A stretch of DNA of 13,672 nucleotides from JBBSUX01 sp038234045 (GCA_038234045.1 JBBSUX010000072.1:1-13672); one strand, 5' to 3'; positions 6,446 to 13,424 are shown, counted from the stretch's first letter. Made by a program: numbers and translations. The notes: generated by a model from the sequence alone, not told the origin.

Positions 6446-7498
6446 TCAGGTTGTCAGGATTTGGGCGTAGTGGTCGGCGGCCGCTGCCAGCAAAGCTTGG
6501 CGCAGCGTGGCGAGGCGAGCCTCCCGTTCAAGGTACAGGGCTTGCGCCTGTCCCAGCGTGACAGGCCTGAAGCACAACGCCTGCTGCGGCGCCTGCTGCG
6601 CCAGCAGCGGCAGGTCAACACTCGCGACATGGGCGATTCGGGGATAGCCGCCTGTGCTCTGGCGCTCCGCCATCAGCACGATAGGCTGGCCGTCCGGTGG
6701 CACTTGAATTGTGCCGAAAGCAATGCCCTCGGAAATCAGCTCGAGCGGTTTGTTGAGCGCCAACACCGGGCCTTGCAGGCGGTAGCCCATGCGGTCGGAC
6801 TGAGGATGGATGCGAAACGTGGCCTGGTGGAAAAGCGCGCGTGCGTCGTCGGTGAATGCCGGCCAGTGTTCGCCAGGGATCGCGCGCAAGACAACAGGCG
6901 TGTCCGTGACGGGTGCTGCGACAGCAGCCAAGTGAACTGCGTCCTCGTCGGGCATACGCGCCTGCTCGGGCTCCCGCTCCGAGATGTTGCCCCCGCGTTC
7001 CTGCACCGGCTGGCGCTGCGCGGTGGTCGCAACAGGCAATACATCGCCTTTTTTCAGGGCACGCCCCTGCCAGCCGCCGAAACCGCCGCGGATGAAGGTG
7101 GCGCGGCTGTCCATCACCAGCGGCACGTCGAAACCACCGTACACCGCGAGATAAGCGCGCAGGCCGGAGACGCGGCGGCCAAAGGCGAGTTCGGCGCCGG
7201 CTTCGACGTCTACCGCGACGCCCATCGGCAGCGGCGCGCCCTGCAATGTGGGCGACAGGTTGGCGCCGCAGACGGCAATACGAGCCGGACCGGTGAACCG
7301 CAACACGGGGCCCACCAAAACCATTTCCAGCGTGGCGCAGTCCCCGGAGTTACCGACCACCCAGTTCGCTACGCGATGCGACACCTGGTCCATGGCACCG
7401 CCCACCGGCACACCGAAGCGTTGCCAGCCGATGCGGCCCAAATCCTGCACTTGCGTTTGCGCACCGGGCTTCTGAACTTCGACAAAGGTAGCGGTCAT
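6446..7498 (-). CDS. pxpC: 5-oxoprolinase subunit PxpC (KipA/AHS2 family, biotin-dependent carboxyltransferase-like)
   Basis: 350 residues. Family landmarks: KPGAQTQVQDLGRIGWQRFGV (10-30), PVGGAMD (31-37), NSGDCATLEMVLVGP (50-64), GLRAYLAVYGGFDVP (112-126), GGWQGRALKKGDVL (141-154), QSDRMGYRLQGP (233-244) and SEGIAFGTIQVPPDGQPIVLMAERQSTGGYP. It is the partner of PxpB in the 5-oxoprolinase complex and is homologous to half of the urea carboxylase carboxyltransferase. A hydrophilic linker at about 157-190, rich in Gln, Arg and Glu, separates the two halves. The frame is open upstream to 7591, but the ATG at 7496-7498 overlaps the pxpB stop (ATGA) and places the conserved FVEVQKPG directly at the N terminus, so this start is chosen. 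Confidence 0.95.
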   Translation of the reverse strand: MTATFVEVQKPGAQTQVQDLGRIGWQRFGVPVGGAMDQVSHRVANWVVGNSGDCATLEMVLVGPVLRFTGPARIAVCGANLSPTLQGAPLPMGVAVDVEAGAELAFGRRVSGLRAYLAVYGGFDVPLVMDSRATFIRGGFGGWQGRALKKGDVLPVATTAQRQPVQERGGNISEREPEQARMPDEDAVHLAAVAAPVTDTPVVLRAIPGEHWPAFTDDARALFHQATFRIHPQSDRMGYRLQGPVLALNKPLELISEGIAFGTIQVPPDGQPIVLMAERQSTGGYPRIAHVASVDLPLLAQQAPQQALCFRPVTLGQAQALYLEREARLATLRQALLAAAADHYAQILTT

Positions 7499-8244
7499 GC
7501 GTTCAAGGCTCCCCGTTCGCGCAGCATTTCCTGATAGCGCTCTTCGTCGATCGGGAAGAAGCGGATGCTGTCGCCGGGGCCCAGCAGGCAAGGCGGCTCG
7601 GCCGTGGCGTCGAACAGCTGCACTGGCGTGCGGCCGATCAGGTTCCAGCCGCCAGGCGTTTGCATGGTGTAGATGCAGGTCTGCTCACGCACGATCGCAA
7701 CCGAGCCTGCTGGCACCTGTGTGCGGGGCGTGGCGCGGCGCGGCATGAAAAGCGCTGCGTCGAGCCCGCCGATAAACGGAAAGCCCGGGGCGAAGCCCAG
7801 CATGTAAACGCGGTTGAGCGACTGCACATGGCGCTGGATCACTTCCTGTGCGTCCATCCCGCAGCGATGGGCGACGTCTTCAAGGTCAGGACCGTACGCG
7901 CCGCCATAACAGACCGGAATCTCGAACACCCGGCCGGACTTGTCGCTGCCGGCATCTTTCGCAGAGTCCACCCGGGCCAGCAATTGCAGCCGCAGCCGCT
8001 CAAACGCGCTGCCCCCTGCACCGGCCACGCGGGTGGGTTCGTAATGCACGGTGACGGTAGTGAAAGCCGGAACCACATCGACGACGCCAGCCAAAGGTCG
8101 CGCCAGCAGGGCCGTTGCGAAGGCCTGCACGCGCGCGGCGATCGCCGGAGCCACGGTGTCGCCAAAGCGCAGCAGGAGCGCGCGGTCACCGAGCGCAATA
8201 ACGCCGGGTTCGGCCTGAAAATTCGGGTTGCTTGTGACGCGCAT
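7495..8244 (-). CDS. pxpB: 5-oxoprolinase subunit PxpB (KipI/AHS1 family)
   Basis: 249 residues. Landmarks: ALGDRALLLRFGD (17-29), EIPVCYGGAYGPDL (108-121), MLGFAPGFPFIGGL (148-161), PRRATPRTQVPAGSVAI (168-184) and YTMQTPGGWNLIGRTPVQLFD (192-212), all typical of the KipI/PxpB cyclophilin-like domain. It forms a complex with PxpC for ATP-dependent 5-oxoproline hydrolysis. In Bacillus the KipI homologue was first named for inhibiting the sporulation kinase KinA, a role not expected here. The frame is open to 8742 inside dctM, but that part has no family similarity. The ATG at 8244 has CAGGA 5-6 bases upstream and the first conserved residues follow at once. The gap to dctM is 44 bases. Confidence 0.95.
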   Translation of the reverse strand: MRVTSNPNFQAEPGVIALGDRALLLRFGDTVAPAIAARVQAFATALLARPLAGVVDVVPAFTTVTVHYEPTRVAGAGGSAFERLRLQLLARVDSAKDAGSDKSGRVFEIPVCYGGAYGPDLEDVAHRCGMDAQEVIQRHVQSLNRVYMLGFAPGFPFIGGLDAALFMPRRATPRTQVPAGSVAIVREQTCIYTMQTPGGWNLIGRTPVQLFDATAEPPCLLGPGDSIRFFPIDEERYQEMLRERGALNA

Positions 8245-8288
8245 GCGTTCCTGAAAATTCGGAAGGTACCGATGCTCTGGCGAAACGC

Positions 8289-9590
8289 TCAGCGCATGCC
8301 CTGCGGCAGCACGAGCACGATCTGCGGAAAAACGGTGATCAGCACGATGGCTACCACCAGCAACAGAAAGAAAGGCAAAGCCATCCGGGTCAGCTCGAAC
8401 AGATTGCGCCCGGTGATCCCCTGGATCACAAACAGGTTGAAGCCCACCGGAGGCGTGATTTGCGCCATTTCCACCACCAGGATCAGGTAAACGCCGAACC
8501 ACAACGGGTCGATGCCTGCGGCCTGTACAGCCGGCAGCAGCACGGCAGTGGTCAGCACGACGATGGAAATGCCGTCCAGAAAGCACCCCATCGCCACGAA
8601 AAACACTGTGAGCACCGCCAGCAATCCGTACTGGCCAAGGTGCATCGAGGTGATCCACGCCGCCACATTGGCCGGAAGACCTGTGAACGCCATGGCGCTG
8701 GTGAGGTAGGAAGCACCCATCAGGATGAAGGTGATCATGCAAGACGTGCGCGCCGCGCCCATGAGGCTGGCGACAAAGGATTTCCAGCCGAGCGATCCGC
8801 CAAATGCAGCAATCACCAAGGCGCCGGCAACACCGACCGTCGCGGCCTCGGTAGCGGTGGCGATGCCGGCGTAGATAGATCCGATCACGGCAACGATCAA
8901 CAGCACCACCGGGGCCAGCAGACGCAAGCGCTTGATGCGTTCGCCCAGCGGCACTGCCGGTCCGTTTTTAGGTGGAACCCGGTCGGGATGGCGCAACGAC
9001 CAGATCGCGATGTAGCCGGAAAAGAGCACCATCAGCATGATGCCCGGCAGGATGCCAGCGGTGAACAGCTTGACGATTGAAACCTGCGCGGCAACTCCAT
9101 AAACGATCATCACGATGGAAGGCGGGATTAAGAGGCCAAGCGTGCCTGCGCCGGCCAGCGAGCCGATCGCAATCGCATCGTCATAGCCACGCGCCTTGAG
9201 CTCAGGCAGTGTGATCCGGCCAATGGTGGCCGCCGTAGCGGCCGAAGAACCACTGACCGCTGCGAAAATGCCGCAGGCCAACACGTTAACGTGGACCAGG
9301 CGACCCGGAAGCTTTTCGACCCAGGGACCAAGCCCCGTGAACATGTCTTCCGAGAGCCTCGTGCGGTAGAGGATTTCACCCATCCAGATGAAAAGCGGCA
9401 GCGCCGTCAGCGCCCAGCTGGCGGTGGAGCCCCACACGGTCGTGGCGAACAGGATGCCCGGCGGCGCCGAGGTGAACAACATGAGCCCGGCCAGACCGCA
9501 ACCGATCAGCGCTAGCGCCACCCAGACGCCCATGCCAAGCAGCAGGAACAGTACCGACAGCAGCACGGCGGCTTGGGCGAGATCGCTCAC
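8289..9590 (-). CDS. dctM: TRAP transporter large permease (DctM/SiaM-type)
   Basis: 433 residues, the usual DctM length, almost wholly hydrophobic with about 11-13 predicted membrane helices. Typical segments: SWALTALPLFIWMGEIL, GIFAAVSGSSAATAATIGRI followed by TLPELKARGYD, and AGAGTLGLLIPPSIVMIVYG (the conserved transport-core hairpins). It is the sodium-coupled transport subunit that accepts substrate from the DctP binding protein. The start is GTG (9588-9590), supported by AAGGA about 6 bases upstream. It lies 88 bases after the dctQ stop and 44 bases before pxpB, on the same strand. The C-terminal PPVGFNLFVIQGITGRNLFEL is also typical. The substrate is not readable from this protein; the operon suggests 5-oxoproline or a related acid. 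Confidence 0.96.
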   Translation of the reverse strand: MSDLAQAAVLLSVLFLLLGMGVWVALALIGCGLAGLMLFTSAPPGILFATTVWGSTASWALTALPLFIWMGEILYRTRLSEDMFTGLGPWVEKLPGRLVHVNVLACGIFAAVSGSSAATAATIGRITLPELKARGYDDAIAIGSLAGAGTLGLLIPPSIVMIVYGVAAQVSIVKLFTAGILPGIMLMVLFSGYIAIWSLRHPDRVPPKNGPAVPLGERIKRLRLLAPVVLLIVAVIGSIYAGIATATEAATVGVAGALVIAAFGGSLGWKSFVASLMGAARTSCMITFILMGASYLTSAMAFTGLPANVAAWITSMHLGQYGLLAVLTVFFVAMGCFLDGISIVVLTTAVLLPAVQAAGIDPLWFGVYLILVVEMAQITPPVGFNLFVIQGITGRNLFELTRMALPFFLLLVVAIVLITVFPQIVLVLPQGMR

Positions 9591-9678
9591 GTTTGTCCTT
9601 GAAAGGCGGAAGACACGAATGGCATGAAATAAGTCGAGCTTGTGGACATTGCTTCTGACGAGAGCGGTCCTACTGCCG

Positions 9679-10200
9679 CTATTCGGTCAGCGCCGGCGAG
9701 CCGTCTTCGCCCGCCTGCGCAGCTTCTGCCGGCTCACGACCCTGCAGGCAGCGAATGAGCCGGTCAAGCAACATGACAGCCAGCAGTACCAGCCCGATCG
9801 GCATGGCCAACTGCGGGATCCACAAAGGTACGCGCAACATGCCTTGCGCCACCTCGTTGTAGCTGTAGGAGCCCCAGACGAAGATCACCGCGTTATAGGC
9901 GGCCCAGCTGGCAACGCCAAGGCCGACGGCGGTGGCCAGCAGCTCCATCGCCCGCTCAGCCGCCTTCGGCAAAAACTGCAACAGCAACGTCACGCGAATA
10001 TGGTCGCCGCGCCGCAGGGCGTAGGGCAGCGCGAGAAAGGCCGAAGCCGCCATCGTCCAAGCGGCGAAATCGTCAGCTGCCGGTATCTGCTGGCCCACCA
10101 GCCGCGAGATGATTTGTGCTGCGTTGATCAGAGCGATGGCCGCGAGCGAGATGCCCGCGCCAACTCCCGATACAACTGCGATGCGGTCAAGCAGGGCCAT
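9679..10200 (-). CDS. dctQ: TRAP transporter small permease (DctQ-type)
   Basis: 173 residues with four predicted membrane helices (about 8-35, 46-63, 86-108 and 126-150) and the conserved ALRRGDHIRVTLL after helix 2, a DctQ hallmark. It is the scaffold/accessory subunit of the TRAP permease and pairs with DctM. The C-terminal ~20 residues are acidic and cytoplasmic. An in-frame stop 6-8 bases upstream of the ATG at 10198-10200 fixes this as the furthest possible start; no strong ribosome-binding site is visible. It lies 58 bases after the dctP stop on the same strand, in the usual P-Q-M order. Confidence 0.93.
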   Translation of the reverse strand: MALLDRIAVVSGVGAGISLAAIALINAAQIISRLVGQQIPAADDFAAWTMAASAFLALPYALRRGDHIRVTLLLQFLPKAAERAMELLATAVGLGVASWAAYNAVIFVWGSYSYNEVAQGMLRVPLWIPQLAMPIGLVLLAVMLLDRLIRCLQGREPAEAAQAGEDGSPALTE

Positions 10201-10258
10201 GCGTCGTCAGCGTCGGGCCGTCAGATCAAGCAGCAACGAAACCAGATTCGTGCCGGGC

Positions 10259-11230
10259 TCACTGCCGATAGGCCTTGAGCACGGCAGCGCCATCGGCACC
10301 GGCCTTCTTTTCCCAATCGGCGGTCATCTCGTTGCCGATCTTCTCCATGTCGGCCTTGATGCCCTCTGGCTCCGGCCCGACCGTCATGCCCTTGCTGGCA
10401 AGCGTTTGCGTCAATTTGGCGGTAAGGGCTCGCGCCTGCTGCCAGCCGCGCGTCTCGGCACGCTTGCCGGCATCCATCAGTGCCTGGCGCTCATCCGCCG
10501 GCAAACCTTCGACCATGCGCTTGTTGGCAACGACGATTGCTTGCGGGATGGAGGCCTGCACGTCGTAGTAGTACTTTACGTAGTCCCAGGCTTGGGTATC
10601 AACACCGGTAGCGGGCGAGGTGATCATCATGTCGATCACGCCGGTGGAAAATGCCTGCGGCACCTCTGCCGTCTGGATGGTGGTGGGTACGGCGCCCATC
10701 AGGGTCGCCAGCTTGGCGGTGGAAGCGCTGTAGGTGCGGAAACGCGCGCCCTTGAAATCGGCCAGCGTGGTGATGGGTGTCTTGGTGTAGAAGCCCTGCG
10801 GTGGCCATGGCGAGCCATAGACCAGCACCACGCCCTGCTTGTCAAGCCGCGCCGCGATCTGCGAGCGCGCTGCCTTCCAGAGCTTTTCGGACTTGTCGAA
10901 CGAGCTAGCCAGGAACGGCACGCTGTCGATTTCGAACATCGGGTCTTCATTACCAAGCACCGACATCAGGAATTCGCCGATAGGCACCACGCCTTGCTGC
11001 ACGCCGCGCTTGACCTCGGGGCGCTTGAGCAGAACGCTGTTGGACTGCACATTGAGCACCAGCTTGCCGTTGGTGGCGGTCTTCACGTCATCAGCAAAGC
11101 TGCGCACGTTCTGCGTGAGGTAGTTGGAGTCGGGCTGTTCGGCCGACATATTCCAGGTGGTCGCCTGCGCAGCGAAGGCGCATAGCGTGAGGGCGGAAAC
11201 AGCGAACAGGCGTTTGACGGCGTGGGTCAT
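10259..11230 (-). CDS. dctP: TRAP transporter substrate-binding protein (DctP family)
   Basis: 323 residues. A Sec signal peptide (MTHAVKRLFAVSALTLCAFAAQA, likely cleaved after residue 23) sends it to the periplasm. The mature part has the DctP fold: NVRSFADDVK, GKLVLNVQSNSVL, KRGVQQGVVPIGEFLMS, then DFKGARFRTYSAS with R165 at the place of the conserved Arg that binds the substrate carboxylate in TRAP binding proteins, and EVPQAFSTGVIDMMITSPATGV. A carboxylate ligand is therefore likely; the link to pxpBCA suggests 5-oxoproline. The ATG at 11230 with GGGAG about 8 bases upstream fits the signal peptide better than the TTG at 11245. It is the first gene of the long minus-strand operon; possible operators lie upstream at 11345-11394. 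Confidence 0.94.
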   Translation of the reverse strand: MTHAVKRLFAVSALTLCAFAAQATTWNMSAEQPDSNYLTQNVRSFADDVKTATNGKLVLNVQSNSVLLKRPEVKRGVQQGVVPIGEFLMSVLGNEDPMFEIDSVPFLASSFDKSEKLWKAARSQIAARLDKQGVVLVYGSPWPPQGFYTKTPITTLADFKGARFRTYSASTAKLATLMGAVPTTIQTAEVPQAFSTGVIDMMITSPATGVDTQAWDYVKYYYDVQASIPQAIVVANKRMVEGLPADERQALMDAGKRAETRGWQQARALTAKLTQTLASKGMTVGPEPEGIKADMEKIGNEMTADWEKKAGADGAAVLKAYRQ

Positions 11231-11344
11231 CAGGAGAACTCCCAAAGAAGAATCATCTTTCGGTGAATTCGCCAGCGCGTGTCGGGCGCGGCGTACGGAT
11301 CAGCGACTGTCCTCCATGCCGCCGCCGGCGTCCAGCAACTATTC

Positions 11345-11363
11345 CTTATCGCTAACGAATAAG
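11345..11363. promoter_or_regulatory. Near-palindrome upstream of dctP, possible operator or promoter region
   Basis: CTTATCG (11345-11351) and CGAATAAG (11356-11363) form an imperfect inverted repeat around CTAA, in an AT-rich patch within a GC-rich background about 115-133 bases upstream of the dctP start. It is consistent with a regulator site for the TRAP-pxp operon. No convincing -35/-10 pair was found on the minus strand, so this is a candidate only. Confidence 0.35.
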
Positions 11364-11378
11364 TTTGCTGATGCAATA

Positions 11379-11394
11379 TGCGGGAAATCCCGCA
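11379..11394. promoter_or_regulatory. Perfect 16-bp palindrome between metH-like gene and dctP
   Basis: TGCGGGAAATCCCGCA: two perfect 7-base arms around AA. It lies 149 bases upstream of dctP and about 80 bases downstream of the methionine synthase stop. It could be a protein-binding operator for the TRAP-pxp operon, or a terminator-like hairpin (6-bp stem, 4-base loop) for the upstream gene, although no T-run follows. The sequence alone does not decide. Confidence 0.4.
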
Positions 11395-11472
11395 GTTGGG
11401 AAGTTTGGCAAGTGACCAGGTTCGTGTCTCCGCCTTCGTCTGCCAGCGCGTAGCGCAATTCGCATTGGGCGC

Positions 11473-12558
11473 TCAGGCCGCCGCTTCGAGCAGATGCGTA
11501 AACAGCCCCGCGCCCACCGGGCGAACCGGCTGGCTAGCCACCGCGGCCGCGATCACCTGCACATGATCCGGCGTAGTGCCGCAGCAGCCGCCGACGATAT
11601 TGACCAGCCCATCGGCTGCAAACTCATGCAGCAGGCGCGAGGTGACATCGGGCGTTTCATCAAACCCGGTATCGCTCATCGGATTGGGCAGACCGGCATT
11701 GGGATAGCAGCTGATGAAAGTGTCGGGCGCCGCGCGGTTCAGCTCCTGGATGTACGGCCGCATCAATGCCGCACCCAAGGCGCAGTTCAGGCCGATGGCC
11801 AGCGGCTCGGCGTGGCGCACACTGTGCCAGAAAGCGGTCACAGTTTGCCCGCTCAGGATGCGGCCGGACGCATCGGTGACGGTGCCGCTGATGATGAGCG
11901 GCAAGCGCTCGCCGGTGGCTTCGAAAACCTCGTCGATGGCGAAGAGCGCGGCCTTGGCATTGAGCGTGTCGAAGATGGTCTCCACCAGCAGCACATCGGC
12001 GCCGCCTTCCATCAATGCCTGCGTCTGTTCGTAGTACGCCTGCCGGAGCAACTCGAAGCTGGTGTTGCGCGCACCGGGGTCGTTCACATCCGGGCTGATG
12101 CTTGCGGTCTTGGGCGTGGGGCCCAGCGCGCCGACGACGAAGCGCGGTTTTTCGGGAGTGCTGAACTTGTCGCAAGCAGCGCGCGCGATGCGGGCCGACG
12201 CCAGGTTCATCTCGCGCGCCAGCGGCGCCATGTCGTAATCCTCTTGGGCAATCGTGGTTGCGCCAAAGGTGTTGGTCTCGATCAGATCGGCACCGGCGGC
12301 CAGATAGCCCTCGTGGATGCTGGCAATCACGTCCGGGCGGGTGAGGCTCAGCAACTCGTTGTTGCCTTTGACGTCCTTGGGCAACTCCTTGAATCGGTCG
12401 CCCACGCTGCCCGGGCCGGCATAACCCTCGCCCCGGTACTGCGCTTCAGTAAGTTTGAAGCGCTGGATCATGGTGCCCATCGCGCCATCGAGAATGGCGA
12501 TGCGCTGCGTGAGGATGGCCGGCAACTGCGCCGCGCGGGTATATGCGATAGCGTTCAT
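11473..12558 (-). CDS. metH: Homocysteine S-methyltransferase domain half of split cobalamin-dependent methionine synthase (MetH N-terminal module)
   Basis: 361 residues covering only the homocysteine-binding barrel of MetH. Visible: ILDGAMGTMIQRF (22-34), LSLTRPDVIASIHEGYLAAGADLIETNTFGA (70-100), VVGALGPTPKTASISPDV, and zinc ligands C259 (GLNC) with C325/C326 (GGCCGTTPDH). E. coli MetH is about 1,200 residues with folate, cobalamin and AdoMet domains after this one; all are absent, as in many Burkholderiales, where MetH is encoded by two genes. The second gene is not in this window; the TRAP operon follows instead. The start is uncertain: ATG 12558 is preferred because a TACAAT -10-like box lies just upstream (12565-12570) and the conserved part begins soon after; ATG 12597 would add 13 residues. 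Confidence 0.9.
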   Translation of the reverse strand: MNAIAYTRAAQLPAILTQRIAILDGAMGTMIQRFKLTEAQYRGEGYAGPGSVGDRFKELPKDVKGNNELLSLTRPDVIASIHEGYLAAGADLIETNTFGATTIAQEDYDMAPLAREMNLASARIARAACDKFSTPEKPRFVVGALGPTPKTASISPDVNDPGARNTSFELLRQAYYEQTQALMEGGADVLLVETIFDTLNAKAALFAIDEVFEATGERLPLIISGTVTDASGRILSGQTVTAFWHSVRHAEPLAIGLNCALGAALMRPYIQELNRAAPDTFISCYPNAGLPNPMSDTGFDETPDVTSRLLHEFAADGLVNIVGGCCGTTPDHVQVIAAAVASQPVRPVGAGLFTHLLEAAA

Positions 12559-12564
12559 GGCTCG

Positions 12565-12570
12565 ATTGTA
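12565..12570 (-). promoter_or_regulatory. Possible -10 box (TACAAT) just upstream of the methionine synthase start
   Basis: On the minus strand, TTTTTACAATCGAGCC directly precedes ATG 12558. TACAAT differs from the sigma-70 -10 consensus at one base, but there is no good -35 match 17 bases upstream. If used, transcription would begin at or next to the ATG, giving a leaderless or very short-leader mRNA and ruling out the longer start at 12597. Confidence 0.35.
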
Positions 12571-12630
12571 AAAACCGCTTCGCTGCTCAGAGCTCATGCG
12601 CGCCTGGGGGCTTTCAAATGCAAAGTGCGG

Positions 12631-12699
12631 ATATCATCAATAAAAAGTATCTCAGCCGCATTACATACAAGCGCTACTAGCTATTGTTAAAGAAGCAAC
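12631..12699. repeat. Intergenic repeat, copy 2 (AAGCGCTA..AGCTATT family)
   Basis: The core AAGCGCTACTAGCTATT (12669-12685) matches copy 1 at 15 of 17 bases, and GAAGCAAC (12692-12699) follows in both. Upstream of the core the copies diverge, but both hold an AT-rich block and a C-nnC/GCGC segment. It fills most of the gap between the SH3 protein gene and the methionine synthase gene. The inverted repeats of copy 1 are degraded here. Confidence 0.55.
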
Positions 12700-12715
12700 C
12701 GAGCGGCGATGCACT

Positions 12716-13327
12716 TCAGTGGTCGTGGTCGCCGCCACGGCCACGGTGGCCGCCGTGGTGACCGCCCTTGTCCTTGTGACCGCCTTTATCCTTGTCCTTG
12801 TAATGGCCCTTGTGATTGCCGCCATCGAACCGGTGGTCAGGGCGACCGTGCCAGTGCCCCGACCTTTCTTCGCGCCATTCGCGCCGATGCTCAGCGCGCC
12901 CATAAAAGTGCTGGGGCGGTGGATGGCCGCCCCAATACCGCGGCTCCCGATAGAACGGTCGATCGCGGTAATGCGATCCCCAGTAGCTTCCGAGCGTGAA
13001 GGTGATCAGTGGAATGCCGATGGTGGCGCCGTAGTTCGCCAGCGGCACGCGCTGACCCTGGTACGGATACGACAAGCTGCGCGCGAATACCCAGCCGCGC
13101 AGATTGCCATTGGCTACTGTGACGTCGCACCACTGATAGCCAGCCACGCATCCCGCCACATCGACCTGCACACCGGGTCGCAATTGCGCGACTACCGGGT
13201 AATTTGGACCTGGCCCGGCACGCAGGTTGGCGCTGGTGTTGATGACGCTCTGCTGCGCGATTGCCGCGGCCGGAATGACGGCTGCCGCCAACACGATGCC
13301 GAGTAAACGTAGGGTGAAGGTGGACAT
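12716..13327 (-). CDS. Secreted bacterial SH3 (SH3b) domain protein with His/Gly/Lys-rich C-terminal tail
   Basis: 203 residues. A signal peptide (hydrophobic 8-23, ending PAAAIA, cleavage near residue 25) directs export. Residues ~27-88 are an SH3b domain: NTSANLRAGPGPNYPVVAQLRPG, then the C60-C67 pair, YQWCDV, and RGWVFARSL. Such domains bind cell-wall peptides or other periplasmic ligands. A middle segment with GSHYRDRPFYREPRYWGG follows. From residue 135 the tail is low complexity, with 14 histidines in 69 residues plus KDKDKGGHKDKGG and a terminal DHDH; metal or polyanion binding is possible but inferred. Start ATG 13327 has AAGGAG about 8 bases upstream and gives a clean signal peptide; the ATG 21 bases further upstream (13348) is less likely. 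The specific function is unknown. Confidence 0.88.
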   Translation of the reverse strand: MSTFTLRLLGIVLAAAVIPAAAIAQQSVINTSANLRAGPGPNYPVVAQLRPGVQVDVAGCVAGYQWCDVTVANGNLRGWVFARSLSYPYQGQRVPLANYGATIGIPLITFTLGSYWGSHYRDRPFYREPRYWGGHPPPQHFYGRAEHRREWREERSGHWHGRPDHRFDGGNHKGHYKDKDKGGHKDKGGHHGGHRGRGGDHDH

Positions 13328-13355
13328 GGCTGAGTCTCCTTTTTGCAATGGCGTA

Positions 13356-13388
13356 CTGCGATGGCTTATCCGGCTGCGAAAATCGCAG
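13356..13388 (-). promoter_or_regulatory. Overlapping inverted repeats in the upstream region of the SH3 protein gene
   Basis: ATCGCAG (13382-13388) can pair with CTGCGAT (13356-13362, perfect 7 bp, 19-base spacer), or its TCGCAG part with CTGCGA (13374-13379, perfect 6 bp, 3-base loop). The two pairings exclude each other because they share one arm. The block ends 28 bases before the SH3 gene start. It may be an operator or a leader structure if the region is transcribed. Confidence 0.3.
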
Positions 13389-13424
13389 GGCAGAGCTACT
13401 TACCTTAACTCTTCCGGGGCAGCG

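Noticed and set aside
6410..7534. Long plus-strand ORF of 374 codons opposite pxpC
   Set aside because: Antisense shadow of a high-GC gene; no family motif, and the minus-strand frame is an unmistakable PxpC.
8245..8742. N-terminal extension of pxpB by 166 residues into dctM
   Set aside because: The extra residues are an out-of-frame reading of dctM; ATG 8244 has a good ribosome-binding site and begins at the conserved region.
11494..12690. Long plus-strand ORF of 398 codons opposite the methionine synthase gene
   Set aside because: Same shadow effect; the minus strand carries conserved zinc-binding MetH motifs and this frame shows none.
12719..13306. Plus-strand ORF of 195 codons starting with a Val/Ala-rich hydrophobic stretch opposite the SH3 gene
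   Set aside because: The hydrophobic look is the complement of the His/Lys/Gly-rich tail; the minus strand has a signal peptide, an SH3b domain and a good ribosome-binding site.
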